From Pseudonocardia ammonioxydans (GTDB lineage Bacteria; Actinomycetota; Actinomycetes; Mycobacteriales; Pseudonocardiaceae): a stretch of 64,000 nt of DNA. Positions 52,651 to 60,134 of this stretch are shown piece after piece. A program made the position numbers and the translations under genes. Below the pieces are notes generated by a model. It was given only the letters and a program-made list of their open reading frames with translations, ran no database searches and was not told where the DNA came from. The number at the start of each line of letters is the position of its first letter. The stretch's first letter is position 1. The stretch spans positions 1 through 64,000 of the forward strand of contig NZ_FOUY01000023.1 in assembly GCF_900115005.1 (NCBI RefSeq). Direction: 5' to 3'.

Positions 52651-53682
52651 CTACGACGGCGTGCCGCTCAGCGCCTCGGCCGGGTTCCGGTCCGCGTACT
52701 GCCGCACGCTCCCGTTGCGCACCGCGCCCCACAGCTCCCGGCCGCGCTCCTCGTCGAGGTACACCACCGACTGATCGCCCTCCCGGCCCAGCCCGGACAC
52801 CGGAGCGGTCACGAACGTGACGTCCGAGCCCCGCAGGTTCCGGTTGTCCACCGCCAGCTGCACCAGGCCCGTGTTGGACAGCGAGTCGTCGATGCTGACC
52901 GCGTCGCCGACGCTGGTGGCGAACGCGTACAGCGCCGCCGGGTCGGTGGTCGCCTTCTCCTGCACCGTCTCGAGCAGCGCCTTCATCGCGTTCTGCTGGC
53001 GTGCCGCGCGGTCCAGGTCGCCGCCCGGCAGGTCGTAGCGCTGGCGGACGTAGGCCAGCGCGGCACGGCCGTCGAGGTGGTTCTGTCCGGCCGTGAAGTC
53101 GACGCCGTCGTTGGCCGTGGCGCGCGCGACCGTCACGTCGATGCCGCCGACCGAGTCGACCAGCGAGGTGAACCCGGCGAAGTCGACGACGCCGAAGTGG
53201 TCCACCCGCACCCCGGTCAGCTGCTCGACCGTCCCGATCAGCAGCGGCGCCCCGCCGTGGGCGTACGCAGCATTGATCTTGGTCGTGCCGCGGCCGGGGA
53301 CCTCGACCCAGGAGTCGCGCGGGATCGAGGCGACGCTCGCGGACTCCCCATCCGGCGCGAGCGTGCCCAGCATGATCACGTCGGCGCGCTGCGAGCCCGG
53401 GGTCGCGTCCGGGCTCGCAGCGGCCCCGGTCGTCGGCTCGCCCGCGCGCGAGTCGGTGCCGACGAGCAGGAACGTGGTGCCGCCGAACGTCGCCGGGCGC
53501 TCGGTCGCCTCCAGCCCGCGGAACGCGTCGGGGATGCGCGGGACGTCGCCCCCGATGCCGGCGACCAGGTAGGCGACCGCCCCGCCGACGAGCAGCACGA
53601 GGGCGAGCACCAGCACGAGGAAGGTCACCAGGACCTTCCGGCCGCGCCTGCGCGCGGGAGGCGGGCTGACGGCGTTGCGCAT
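52651..53682 (-). CDS. LytR-CpsA-Psr (LCP) family polymer transferase
   Basis: A 343-residue membrane-anchored protein: one helix near residues 17-42, then the LCP domain with FLLVGTDSRAGEP, RADVIMLGTLAPD, SIPRDSWVEVPG and KINAAYAHGG, whose Arg and Asp residues bind the polyprenyl pyrophosphate, plus YVRQRYDLPGGDLDRAARQQ. LCP enzymes move polyprenyl-linked glycopolymers onto peptidoglycan. Here it could anchor one of the nearby polysaccharides or arabinogalactan. ATG 53682. Convergent with the epimerase, 13 bases apart. Confidence 0.92.
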   Translation of the reverse strand: MRNAVSPPPARRRGRKVLVTFLVLVLALVLLVGGAVAYLVAGIGGDVPRIPDAFRGLEATERPATFGGTTFLLVGTDSRAGEPTTGAAASPDATPGSQRADVIMLGTLAPDGESASVASIPRDSWVEVPGRGTTKINAAYAHGGAPLLIGTVEQLTGVRVDHFGVVDFAGFTSLVDSVGGIDVTVARATANDGVDFTAGQNHLDGRAALAYVRQRYDLPGGDLDRAARQQNAMKALLETVQEKATTDPAALYAFATSVGDAVSIDDSLSNTGLVQLAVDNRNLRGSDVTFVTAPVSGLGREGDQSVVYLDEERGRELWGAVRNGSVRQYADRNPAEALSGTPS

Positions 53683-53951
53683 GGATGTCCTTCCGGGCCG
53701 GGACGAACCCGCTCGGCGGGCCCGATCCTCTCGTCGGGAAAGAGGACGTCCGGCGTTACCGGGAGGTTCACCGGGGGCGTCGCACGATCACGCAACGTCG
53801 CTGATCACGGCTTCGTGTCCACCTGACGTGAACGCCGTGACCGTACCGTCATCAGTTCTGTGGAACCTACGGCCGTACCGCTAATAGGCCACCCGGACCA
53901 GGCGACTCCTCGGGCACGAGCGGCTCAGCCCACGGATCGAAGGAGCTTCGA
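53683..53951. promoter_or_regulatory. Divergent promoter region between LCP and CxCGH genes
   Basis: About 270 bases without a gene. CGTTAC at 53754 is one more copy of the recurring motif; GAAGGAGC at about 53939 is the ribosome site of the rightward gene. Confidence 0.45.
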
Positions 53952-54233
53952 GTGAGCGTCACCCCGGACACCCCGGCCGTCACGGTCCCCGCCACCGCGA
54001 TCCCGGCGCCCCGCGTGGCCACCCACGACCTCCCGCCCGCCACACCCCCCACCGCTGTCGACCTCTGCGTCTGCGGCCACGAGCGCGACGCCCACAAGCA
54101 CTACCGTCCCGGCACCGACTGCGGGGCCTGCGGCAACACCTGCCGCGCGTTCCACGCCCGCTCCGGCCGCACCACAGGCCGCTCCGCCCGGCACGCCGCC
54201 CGCCTGACCGCACGGCTGTTCCGCCGCTCCTGA
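53952..54233 (+). CDS. Small CxCGH zinc-motif protein (paralog 2)
   Basis: A 93-residue protein of unknown function, paralogous to the protein at 8537-8902. After a Pro/Thr/Ala-rich N-terminal 37 residues comes CVCGHERDAHKHYRPGTDCGACG, one further Cys and a basic tail ending RLFRRS. The shared frame C-x-CGH-x2-D-x-H-x-HYR-x-GTDCGACG suggests a zinc-binding knuckle. GTG 53952 with GAAGGAGC six bases upstream. Two strong hairpins follow. Confidence 0.75.
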   Translation: MSVTPDTPAVTVPATAIPAPRVATHDLPPATPPTAVDLCVCGHERDAHKHYRPGTDCGACGNTCRAFHARSGRTTGRSARHAARLTARLFRRS

Positions 54234-54252
54234 TCCACCCGTACCCCGACCG

Positions 54253-54303
54253 CCCCGAGGGGCACCCTCGCGGCACCTGGCGCTACGAGGGTGCCCCTCG
54301 GGG
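54253..54303. terminator. Strong hairpin terminator after the CxCGH gene
   Basis: An 18-base perfect stem (CCCCGAGGGGCACCCTCG and complement) with a 15-base loop, twenty bases after the stop of paralog 2. Confidence 0.85.
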
Positions 54304-54343
54304 CCGGTGCGTGCGGCCGGGAGTCGTGAGAACGGGACCGACG

Positions 54344-54384
54344 GCGTGCGGCCCTGCCCTCTCCCGTGGGGCAGGGCCGCACGC
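54344..54384. terminator. Second hairpin, facing the HNH gene
   Basis: A 16-base perfect stem (GCGTGCGGCCCTGCCC and complement) with a 9-base loop, 41 bases before the stop of the convergent HNH gene. With the hairpin at 54253 it insulates the two convergent genes. Confidence 0.8.
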
Positions 54385-54424
54385 ACGACGGAACCAGAGT
54401 CCGAGCGCGCCGGGTGGCTCCTGG

Positions 54425-55063
54425 TCAGGCCGCCTGCAACCACGGCTCCCAGGCCGGCAGCGGCTCCACCGCCAGCACCAGCACCCCGGCGCCGTTGCGC
54501 GCGGGCGGGCCGGGCTTGATCCGCAGCGTCCAGCCGAGCTCCTCGATCAGCCGGTCGGCCTTGCGCGCGTTGCACCCGCGGCACGCGGCCACGCAGTTCT
54601 CCCAGCTGTGCGCGCCGCCCCGGCTGCGCGGGACGACGTGGTCGATGGTGTCGGCACGCTTGGGGCAGTAGGCGCAGCGCCGGGCGTCGCGGCGCAGCAC
54701 ACCGGCCCGGGTCATCGGGACCGCGCGCCGGTAGGGGACCCGGACGTAGCGGGACAGGCGCAGCACGGACGGGGCGGGGAGCGAGAGGTTCTCGGAGCGG
54801 AAGGCGGCGCCCTCGAGCGCCTCCTGGAGGCACTCGGCCTTGCCGGAGAGCAGCAGGCAGATCGCGCGCTTCGACGTCACGACGGCCAGCGGTTCGAAGC
54901 TGGCGTTGAGGAGCAGGACCCGGGAACCCGACGGGGCCCGAGCCGGGGTCGGCAGCTCGGTCTCCGGTGCCGGGAGGTGGTCGTCGGGGAGCGGGTCGAC
55001 CGGTTTCAGGTCGGCGACGACAACGGTCTCGGCACCACCGGGGACAGGTTGTCGGTACGGCAC
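54425..55063 (-). CDS. HNH endonuclease (Rv2469c-like)
   Basis: A 212-residue HNH-family protein. VLLLNASFEPLAVVTSKRAICLLLSGKAE is the conserved N-terminal part of this actinobacterial group; the nuclease core is CAYCPKRADTIDHVVPRSRGG followed by NCVAACRGCNARKADR, with two CxxC pairs binding zinc and the His-Asn-His set. In M. tuberculosis, as I recall, the equivalent gene lies close to pepN and the DUF5130 gene, 40 kb away here. GTG 55063. Cellular role is unknown. Confidence 0.85.
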   Translation of the reverse strand: MPYRQPVPGGAETVVVADLKPVDPLPDDHLPAPETELPTPARAPSGSRVLLLNASFEPLAVVTSKRAICLLLSGKAECLQEALEGAAFRSENLSLPAPSVLRLSRYVRVPYRRAVPMTRAGVLRRDARRCAYCPKRADTIDHVVPRSRGGAHSWENCVAACRGCNARKADRLIEELGWTLRIKPGPPARNGAGVLVLAVEPLPAWEPWLQAA

Positions 55064-55310
55064 GCGATCACCTCCGCGAACGCTGGGTCCGTGCTGTAGT
55101 CGACCATACGGAAGCCAGGTTTCGCGAGTGTGATAACAGGACCGACGGGACGTGTCCGGCCCGTGCCCGCGCGATCACCGCCGCCGGGCACCCCGGCGTC
55201 GCGGCGGACGGGCGGACGGGCCCTCACCAGCGATGATGTCTGTCCCATGCCACACGTGCGGTCGGCCACAGGCGGGTGTCCGCGCGCGCCATGGCGGTTA
55301 TACACGCGTC

Positions 55311-55523
55311 ATGGACGACAACACCGGGCAGACCACCGGGCCCGCCGGCCACGGCGCTGCAGCAGCGACGCGGTGCGGTTGCTGCGGACGCCGGGACGTC
55401 CGCCGGTCGCTGCACACGGCCGGCACCGCCGGCGCGGCGTCCGTCGTCGTGTGCCCATACTGCGACCTGCAGGAGGCCGAGATCCAGGGCTGGCTCGACG
55501 AGTTCGTCCGCAACGGGGGCTGA
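55311..55523 (+). CDS. Small zinc-ribbon-like protein
   Basis: A 70-residue protein with CGCCGRR and CPYC motifs 29 residues apart, a probable zinc ribbon, and an acidic tail. I do not recognise the family. The start is uncertain: ATG 55311 gives the 70-residue form, while in-frame ATGs at 55233 and 55236 would add a further CHTCG motif. No start has a strong ribosome site, so the gene itself is only moderately supported. Confidence 0.45.
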   Translation: MDDNTGQTTGPAGHGAAAATRCGCCGRRDVRRSLHTAGTAGAASVVVCPYCDLQEAEIQGWLDEFVRNGG

Positions 55524-55534
55524 CCGGCCGCCGC

Positions 55535-55774
55535 TCAGGCGTTGTCCGCGACCGCCGCGCCGGACTCGGCGCTGGTCGCGCAGTGCGCGCAGCAGAAGAA
55601 CTTCCCGCCGGTCTGCACGCCGTGGCCGATGATCCGGCAGCCGCAGTGCTCGCAGACGGGCGCCATCTTGTGGATCGCGCACTCGAAGCTGTCGAACGTG
55701 TGCGCCGCACCGCCGGCGGCGCGCACCTCGAACGTCATCTCGTAGTCGTTGCCGCAGACCTCGCAGGTGGCCAT
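55535..55774 (-). CDS. Small Cys/His-rich protein annotated as prokaryotic metallothionein type
   Basis: A 79-residue cytoplasmic protein with four clustered Cys pairs: MATCEVCGNDYEMTFEV, FDSFECAIHKMAPVCEHCGCRIIGHG and FFCCAHCATS. This matches a common actinobacterial family labelled metallothionein, though the spacing looks more like zinc ribbons. It would bind zinc or another soft metal. ATG 55774. Confidence 0.8.
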   Translation of the reverse strand: MATCEVCGNDYEMTFEVRAAGGAAHTFDSFECAIHKMAPVCEHCGCRIIGHGVQTGGKFFCCAHCATSAESGAAVADNA

Positions 55775-55820
55775 GGTGCGGCGCTCCTCTCCCCGCCTCC
55801 ACGCGTGGGGCGGGACGGGG

Positions 55821-55839
55821 CCCGGCCCGCCGGGCCGGG
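55821..55839 (-). terminator. Short hairpin after the 75-residue gene
   Basis: CCCGGCCC and its complement with a 3-base loop, just after the stop of the gene at 55847. Confidence 0.55.
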
Positions 55840-55846
55840 CCGGGGG

Positions 55847-56074
55847 TCAGGACAGCCGGCCGGAGAGCAGCTGCTTCGCCAGCTCGGCGCCCTTCTTCGA
55901 GTCGGACTGGGCGCGCCGGAACAGGTCGGCGAGCTCCTCGTCGCCGTCCCGGACGGCGTCGTCGATGTAGACGCCGAGCCGCAGGCTGTTGTCCAGGCAG
56001 GACTGCAGGAACCACACGAGGTTGTAGTTCTTGTCCTTGGTGCCGGTGACGTCGCCGGTCTCCTCGGTCGCCAT
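55847..56074 (-). CDS. Conserved small protein of unknown function
   Basis: A 75-residue, mostly helical protein (NYNLVWFLQSCLDNSLRLG, DAVRDGDEELADLFRRAQSDSKKGAE). The single Cys and the acidic/Arg heptad-like pattern suggest a helical bundle. I know similar actinobacterial sequences only as hypothetical proteins. ATG 56074 with GTGGAGG five bases upstream decides the start over a longer frame. Confidence 0.75.
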   Translation of the reverse strand: MATEETGDVTGTKDKNYNLVWFLQSCLDNSLRLGVYIDDAVRDGDEELADLFRRAQSDSKKGAELAKQLLSGRLS

Positions 56075-56123
56075 GATCGCCTCCACAGGGTGTCGGCCGC
56101 CGCCGTGCGGCGGTGTTCGGCTG

Positions 56124-56145
56124 GCCCCGGGCACGTACCCGGGGC
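56124..56145 (-). terminator. Hairpin after the cystathionine gamma-lyase-like gene
   Basis: GCCCCGGG and its complement with a 6-base loop, about 30 bases past the stop of the gene at 56174. Confidence 0.55.
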
Positions 56146-56173
56146 TCGCGGCCCTACACCCGGTCGTGGAGGT

Positions 56174-57316
56174 TCAGCCCGGCCCGTCCTCGAGCGCGCC
56201 GAGCACGTCGGCGACCAGGTCCGCGGTGTCCTCGATCCCGCAGGAGAGCCGGACCAGCCCGTCCGGCACCGCGTCGCCCCAGCGGGCCCGCCGGTCGGCG
56301 CAGGTGCGCAGGCCGCCGAAGCTGGTCACCGAGTCGACCAGGGTGGTGCGCGACAGGAACCGCGCCACGGCCGCGGTGTCGTGCAGGGTGAACCGCAGGA
56401 CGCCGTTCCAGCGCCGCATCTGGGCCCGGGCGAGCACGTGCGACGGGTCGTCGGCCAGCCCGGGCCAGCGGACGTCGTGCACGCCCGGGGTCTCACGCAG
56501 CGCCACCGCGAGGGCCCGCGCGTTCTCGGCCTGGCGAGCCAGCCGCAGGTCCAGGGTGCCCAGCCCGCGCAGCGCCAGCCAGGTCTCCATCGGCCCGGCG
56601 ATCGCGCCGCCGCGGGTGCGGAACCCCCGGAGCCGTTCGGCGTGCACCGGGTCGGCCGCGGTGACGTGCCCGAGCAGCACGTCGCCGTGCCCGGCGAGCG
56701 CCTTGGTGTCCGAGGCGACGACGAGGTCCGCGCCCAGCTCGAGCGGGCGCTGGCCCAGCGGGGTGGCGGTGGTGTTGTCGACGGCCACGACCGCACCGGC
56801 CTCGTGCGCGGCGGCGGCGACCGCGGCGATGTCGCAGACCTCGAGGCCGGGGTTGGACGGCGTCTCCAGCAGCACCAGCGCGGGCCGGTGCTCGGCGATC
56901 GCCGCGGCCCAGTCCCCCGCCGTGGCGCAGTAGCCGACGCCGATCCCCAGCGGGGCCAGCTCCTCGTCGGCCAGCCGGCGGGCGACGTAGTAGCCGTCGG
57001 AGGGGAGCAGGACGCCCCGCCCGGACGTGGCGAACGCCCGCAGCACGGCCGCGATCGCCGCCATGCCGCTCCCGAACACCGTGCAGGCCCCGCCGTCGAG
57101 CCGGCCGACCGCCGCCTCGTACTCCCGCCAGGTCGGGTTGTCGGCCCGGGCGTAGAAGTCCGCCCCGGGCGTCGTCTCGGCGGGATCGAGGTGGAAGGCG
57201 CTGGTCAGCACCGGCCCGGGGTGGACCGGTGCGCCGACCCGGCGCAGCTCGGGATCGCCGCCGTGCACGCACCGGGTCCCGTCGCCGCGTTCCGGCACTC
57301 CGTAGGCGTTGGTCAC
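56174..57316 (-). CDS. Cystathionine gamma-lyase/synthase-family PLP enzyme
   Basis: A 380-residue Cys/Met-metabolism PLP enzyme. FYARADNPTWREYEAAVGRLDGG, FGSGMAAIAAVL, LLETPSNPGLEV, AVDNTTATPLGQRP and the PLP-lysine segment SDTKALAGHGDVLLGHV are family landmarks; TSFGGLRTCADRRARWG and RLSCGIED lie at the C terminus. It would act in trans-sulfuration (cystathionine to cysteine) or methionine-gamma-lyase-like chemistry. GTG 57316. Separated from gpsA upstream by a hairpin. Confidence 0.9.
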   Translation of the reverse strand: MTNAYGVPERGDGTRCVHGGDPELRRVGAPVHPGPVLTSAFHLDPAETTPGADFYARADNPTWREYEAAVGRLDGGACTVFGSGMAAIAAVLRAFATSGRGVLLPSDGYYVARRLADEELAPLGIGVGYCATAGDWAAAIAEHRPALVLLETPSNPGLEVCDIAAVAAAAHEAGAVVAVDNTTATPLGQRPLELGADLVVASDTKALAGHGDVLLGHVTAADPVHAERLRGFRTRGGAIAGPMETWLALRGLGTLDLRLARQAENARALAVALRETPGVHDVRWPGLADDPSHVLARAQMRRWNGVLRFTLHDTAAVARFLSRTTLVDSVTSFGGLRTCADRRARWGDAVPDGLVRLSCGIEDTADLVADVLGALEDGPG

Positions 57317-57328
57317 CGGCCGACGGTA

Positions 57329-57374
57329 CCCGTGAGTGGTTATCGCGGCTGGAGCCGCGAAAACCACTCACGGG
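57329..57374 (-). terminator. Hairpin behind gpsA carrying the dispersed 20-base repeat
   Basis: A 13-base stem (CCCGTGAGTGGTT, 57329-57341, with its complement at 57362-57374), one mismatch and an 8-base inner stem, starting one base past the gpsA stop. Its right arm is identical to 64-83. It probably ends gpsA transcription. Confidence 0.7.
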
Positions 57375-58421
57375 CTACTCGGGCTTCGGCGCCCGCGAGA
57401 TCAGCTCCTTGGCCATCTGCCGGGCGGTCATGCCCTCGTGGCAGACGCGGCGCACCGCGTCGGCGATCGGGAGCTCGACGCCGTGCCGCCCGCCCAGCTC
57501 GCAGATCGACAGGCAGGACTTCACGCCCTCGGCGACCTGGCCGTGGTTGGCCCGCTCCGCCTCGGCGAGGCTCGCGCCCCGGCCGATCTGCTCGCCGAAG
57601 GTCCGGTTGCGCGACAGCGGCGACGAGCAGGTCGCCACCAGGTCGCCCATTCCGGCCAGCCCGGCGAACGTCAGCGGCGAGGCCCCCAGCGCCATCCCGA
57701 GCCGGGACATCTCGGCCAGCCCGCGGGTGATCAGCGACGCCCTCGAGTTGTCGCCCAGCCCCATCCCGGACGCGACGCCGACGGCCAGCGCGATCACGTT
57801 CTTCCCGGCCCCGCCCAGCTCGGCGCCGATCACGTCGGTGTTGGTGTAGGCGCGGAAGTAGCCGGTCGCGCACGCCGTCTGCAGCGCCACCGCGCGCTCG
57901 TGGTCCGGGCAGGCGATGACGGTGGCGGTCGGCTCCTCGTGCGCGATCTCCGCAGCCAGGTTCGGCCCGGAGACGACGGCGAGCCGGTCGGCCCCGATCC
58001 CGGTGACGTCGTCGATCACCTCGGTCATCCGCTTGAGCGTGCCGAGCTCGACGCCCTTGGCGAGGCTGGTGACGGTGACGTCGTCGGGGATCAGGTCCCG
58101 CCACGCCTCGAGGTTCGACCGCAGCGACTGCGACGGCACCGCCAGGACCACCGCGTCCGCGCCGTCGAGGGCCTTCGCCGGGTCGTGCGTCGCCGACAGC
58201 GTGATCGGCAGCTCGACGTCGGGCAGGTAGCCGGGGTTGTGCCGGCTCTCGTTGATCGCGTCGGCGACCTCGGTGCGCCGGGCCCACAGCCGGACCTCGC
58301 GGCCCGCGTCGCCGAGGACCTTGGCGAACGCGGTGCCCCAACTGCCCGCACCCAGCACCGCGACCCGCGCGATGTCGTGCACCGGCTCGTTCACCGGGCG
58401 CTCCTCGAACGACGGGCCCAT
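57375..58421 (-). CDS. gpsA: NAD(P)-dependent glycerol-3-phosphate dehydrogenase
   Basis: A 348-residue enzyme reducing dihydroxyacetone phosphate to sn-glycerol-3-phosphate for phospholipids. [17 protein letters not shown] is the Rossmann motif; [41 protein letters not shown] (catalytic Lys) and [19 protein letters not shown] complete the family set. ATG 58421 overlaps the plsC stop by one base (TGATG) and has GGGAGG seven bases upstream. The next step of phospholipid synthesis is encoded just before it. Confidence 0.95.
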   Translation of the reverse strand: MGPSFEERPVNEPVHDIARVAVLGAGSWGTAFAKVLGDAGREVRLWARRTEVADAINESRHNPGYLPDVELPITLSATHDPAKALDGADAVVLAVPSQSLRSNLEAWRDLIPDDVTVTSLAKGVELGTLKRMTEVIDDVTGIGADRLAVVSGPNLAAEIAHEEPTATVIACPDHERAVALQTACATGYFRAYTNTDVIGAELGGAGKNVIALAVGVASGMGLGDNSRASLITRGLAEMSRLGMALGASPLTFAGLAGMGDLVATCSSPLSRNRTFGEQIGRGASLAEAERANHGQVAEGVKSCLSICELGGRHGVELPIADAVRRVCHEGMTARQMAKELISRAPKPE

Positions 58422-59137
58422 CACCCGGCCTCCCGCTCCGGGCTGCGCCGGTAGAACTCGGTCGGCGCGGTCTCCTCCCGCACCTCGGCCAGCAGGTCCC
58501 GCACCCTGCTCATGATCAGGTCGGTCACCTCCCGCAGCACGGTGGCGTCCAGCGGTCGCCCCCGGTAGCCCGACAGGTCCACCGGGTCGCCCGCCCGCAG
58601 CACCAGGTCGGTGCGCGGCAGCGGGCGGAACCGCTTGCCGTAGTGGTCGTAGACCTCCCGGGTCCCCCAGTGGACCATCGGCACGACCGGGACATCGGAG
58701 GCCAGCGCCAGCCGGGCGACGCCGGTGCGCGAGTGCATCGGCCAGCCCGCCGGGTCGCGGGTGATCGTGCCCTCCGGGTAGATCACGACGATCTTGCCGT
58801 CGGCGAGGGCCCGGGTGCCGGCGGCCAGGCTCTGCTGGGCGTCGGCGGTGTCGCGGAAGACCGGGATCTGGCCGCTGCCGCGCAGGATCGGCCCCAGCAC
58901 CGGGACCTTCCACAGGCTGTTCTTGGCCAGGAAGCGCGGCACCCGCCCGGCGCTGTGCACGAACAGCGAGGTGTGCAGCGGGTCCAGGTAGGAGACGTGG
59001 TTGCTGACGAGCAGCGCCCCGCCCGTGGCCGGCAGGTGTTCGCGGCCCTGGTAGCGCTGCCGCCCGGTCAGCCACCCCAGGGGGTAGAACATGGTCGCGG
59101 CGAGCCCGACCCAGAATCCGCCCTTCTCGCGGGCCAC
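58421..59137 (-). CDS. plsC: 1-acyl-sn-glycerol-3-phosphate acyltransferase
   Basis: A 238-residue membrane-associated acyltransferase of the PlsC family. The catalytic motif NHVSYLD has His47 and Asp52; [30 protein letters not shown] and VPMVHWG are blocks II-IV. It acylates lysophosphatidic acid to phosphatidic acid. GTG 59137 follows GGGAGGAGG. Coupled to gpsA by a one-base overlap, forming a phospholipid unit. Diverges from cofC. Confidence 0.93.
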   Translation of the reverse strand: MAREKGGFWVGLAATMFYPLGWLTGRQRYQGREHLPATGGALLVSNHVSYLDPLHTSLFVHSAGRVPRFLAKNSLWKVPVLGPILRGSGQIPVFRDTADAQQSLAAGTRALADGKIVVIYPEGTITRDPAGWPMHSRTGVARLALASDVPVVPMVHWGTREVYDHYGKRFRPLPRTDLVLRAGDPVDLSGYRGRPLDATVLREVTDLIMSRVRDLLAEVREETAPTEFYRRSPEREAG

Positions 59138-59290
59138 CGGCGGCCTCCTCCCACCCGCCGCGCAGGCGGATCTCGTCGCTGCCGGACCAGGCATGATCCG
59201 GACGTCCAGGTGGAAGTCTCCCCACAACACGACCCCGCTGTGAACCCGCCCCACCGAATGGCGGGCGAGATCGACTCCGGTGGTGCGACG

Positions 59291-60046
59291 ATGGGGGGCG
59301 TGACCCTGCGGGTGGACCTCGTCGTCCCGGTGAAGCCGCTGCCGAAGGCCAAGACACGGCTGCGCGGCGCGGCCGACGGCGGCGTCGGTGACCTCGACGC
59401 CCACCTGCGGCTGGCGCTCGCGCTGGCCCGCGACACCGTGTGTGCCGCGCTCGCGTCCGGGGCCGTGCGGCACGTCGTGGTGATCTCCTCCGACCCGGCC
59501 GTCGCGCTGGAGGTCGGGGGGCTCGGCGCCGAGGTCGTCACCGACCCGGGACGCGGACTCAACGGGGCCCTGCGACACGGCGCCGCGCGGCTGTACCTCC
59601 GCAGCGGCAGGCGGGGAGCCGGCGGGGCGGGCAGCGATGCCGTGGCGATCGGCGCGTTGCAGGCCGACCTGCCCGCGCTGCGCCCGGCCGACCTCGACGA
59701 CGCCGTCGCGCACGCCGCCGCGCTGTTCGCGACCGGGGTGGAACGCGTGTTCCAGCCCGACGAGCCCGGTACCGGGACCACGTTGCTGCTGGCCGCACCG
59801 GGACGCGACCTCGACCCGCACTTCGGCGGGGCCTCGGCCGCCGCGCACACGTCGTCGGGGGCGGTCGTGCTGCCCGGCGACCGGCCCGGCCTGCGCCGCG
59901 ACGTCGACACGGCGGCCGATCTGGAGTCCGCCGTGGCGCTCGGCGTCGGCGCCTGGACCCGGGCCGTGCTCGACGCGCGGGGCGCGCTACCGCGCCCGGG
60001 ACCCGCCCCCGACGCGGACGGACCGGTCGTCTGCCCGAAGGTGTGA
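59291..60046 (+). CDS. cofC: 2-phospho-L-lactate/phosphoenolpyruvate guanylyltransferase
   Basis: A 251-residue nucleotidyltransferase of coenzyme F420 synthesis (CofC/FbiD). [15 protein letters not shown] at the N terminus, [46 protein letters not shown] (metal Asp) and [17 protein letters not shown] are family landmarks. It makes the GPPL or EPPG precursor from GTP. ATG 59291 was kept; GTG 59300 is an alternative. In mycobacteria fbiD also lies between gpsA and ppk1. Confidence 0.92.
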   Translation: MGGVTLRVDLVVPVKPLPKAKTRLRGAADGGVGDLDAHLRLALALARDTVCAALASGAVRHVVVISSDPAVALEVGGLGAEVVTDPGRGLNGALRHGAARLYLRSGRRGAGGAGSDAVAIGALQADLPALRPADLDDAVAHAAALFATGVERVFQPDEPGTGTTLLLAAPGRDLDPHFGGASAAAHTSSGAVVLPGDRPGLRRDVDTAADLESAVALGVGAWTRAVLDARGALPRPGPAPDADGPVVCPKV

Positions 60047-60134
60047 CGCATCCCCGTCCCCCGACACCGAGAATTCACCTTCTCCGGCCGGTGCCTGTTT
60101 GGCCCCCACGACGCGGGTGCGAAACAATCGCCAC

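Noticed and set aside
60047-60134. PHO box upstream of ppk1
   Set aside because: Only a single ATTCACC-like half is visible, without the expected direct repeat 11 bases away.
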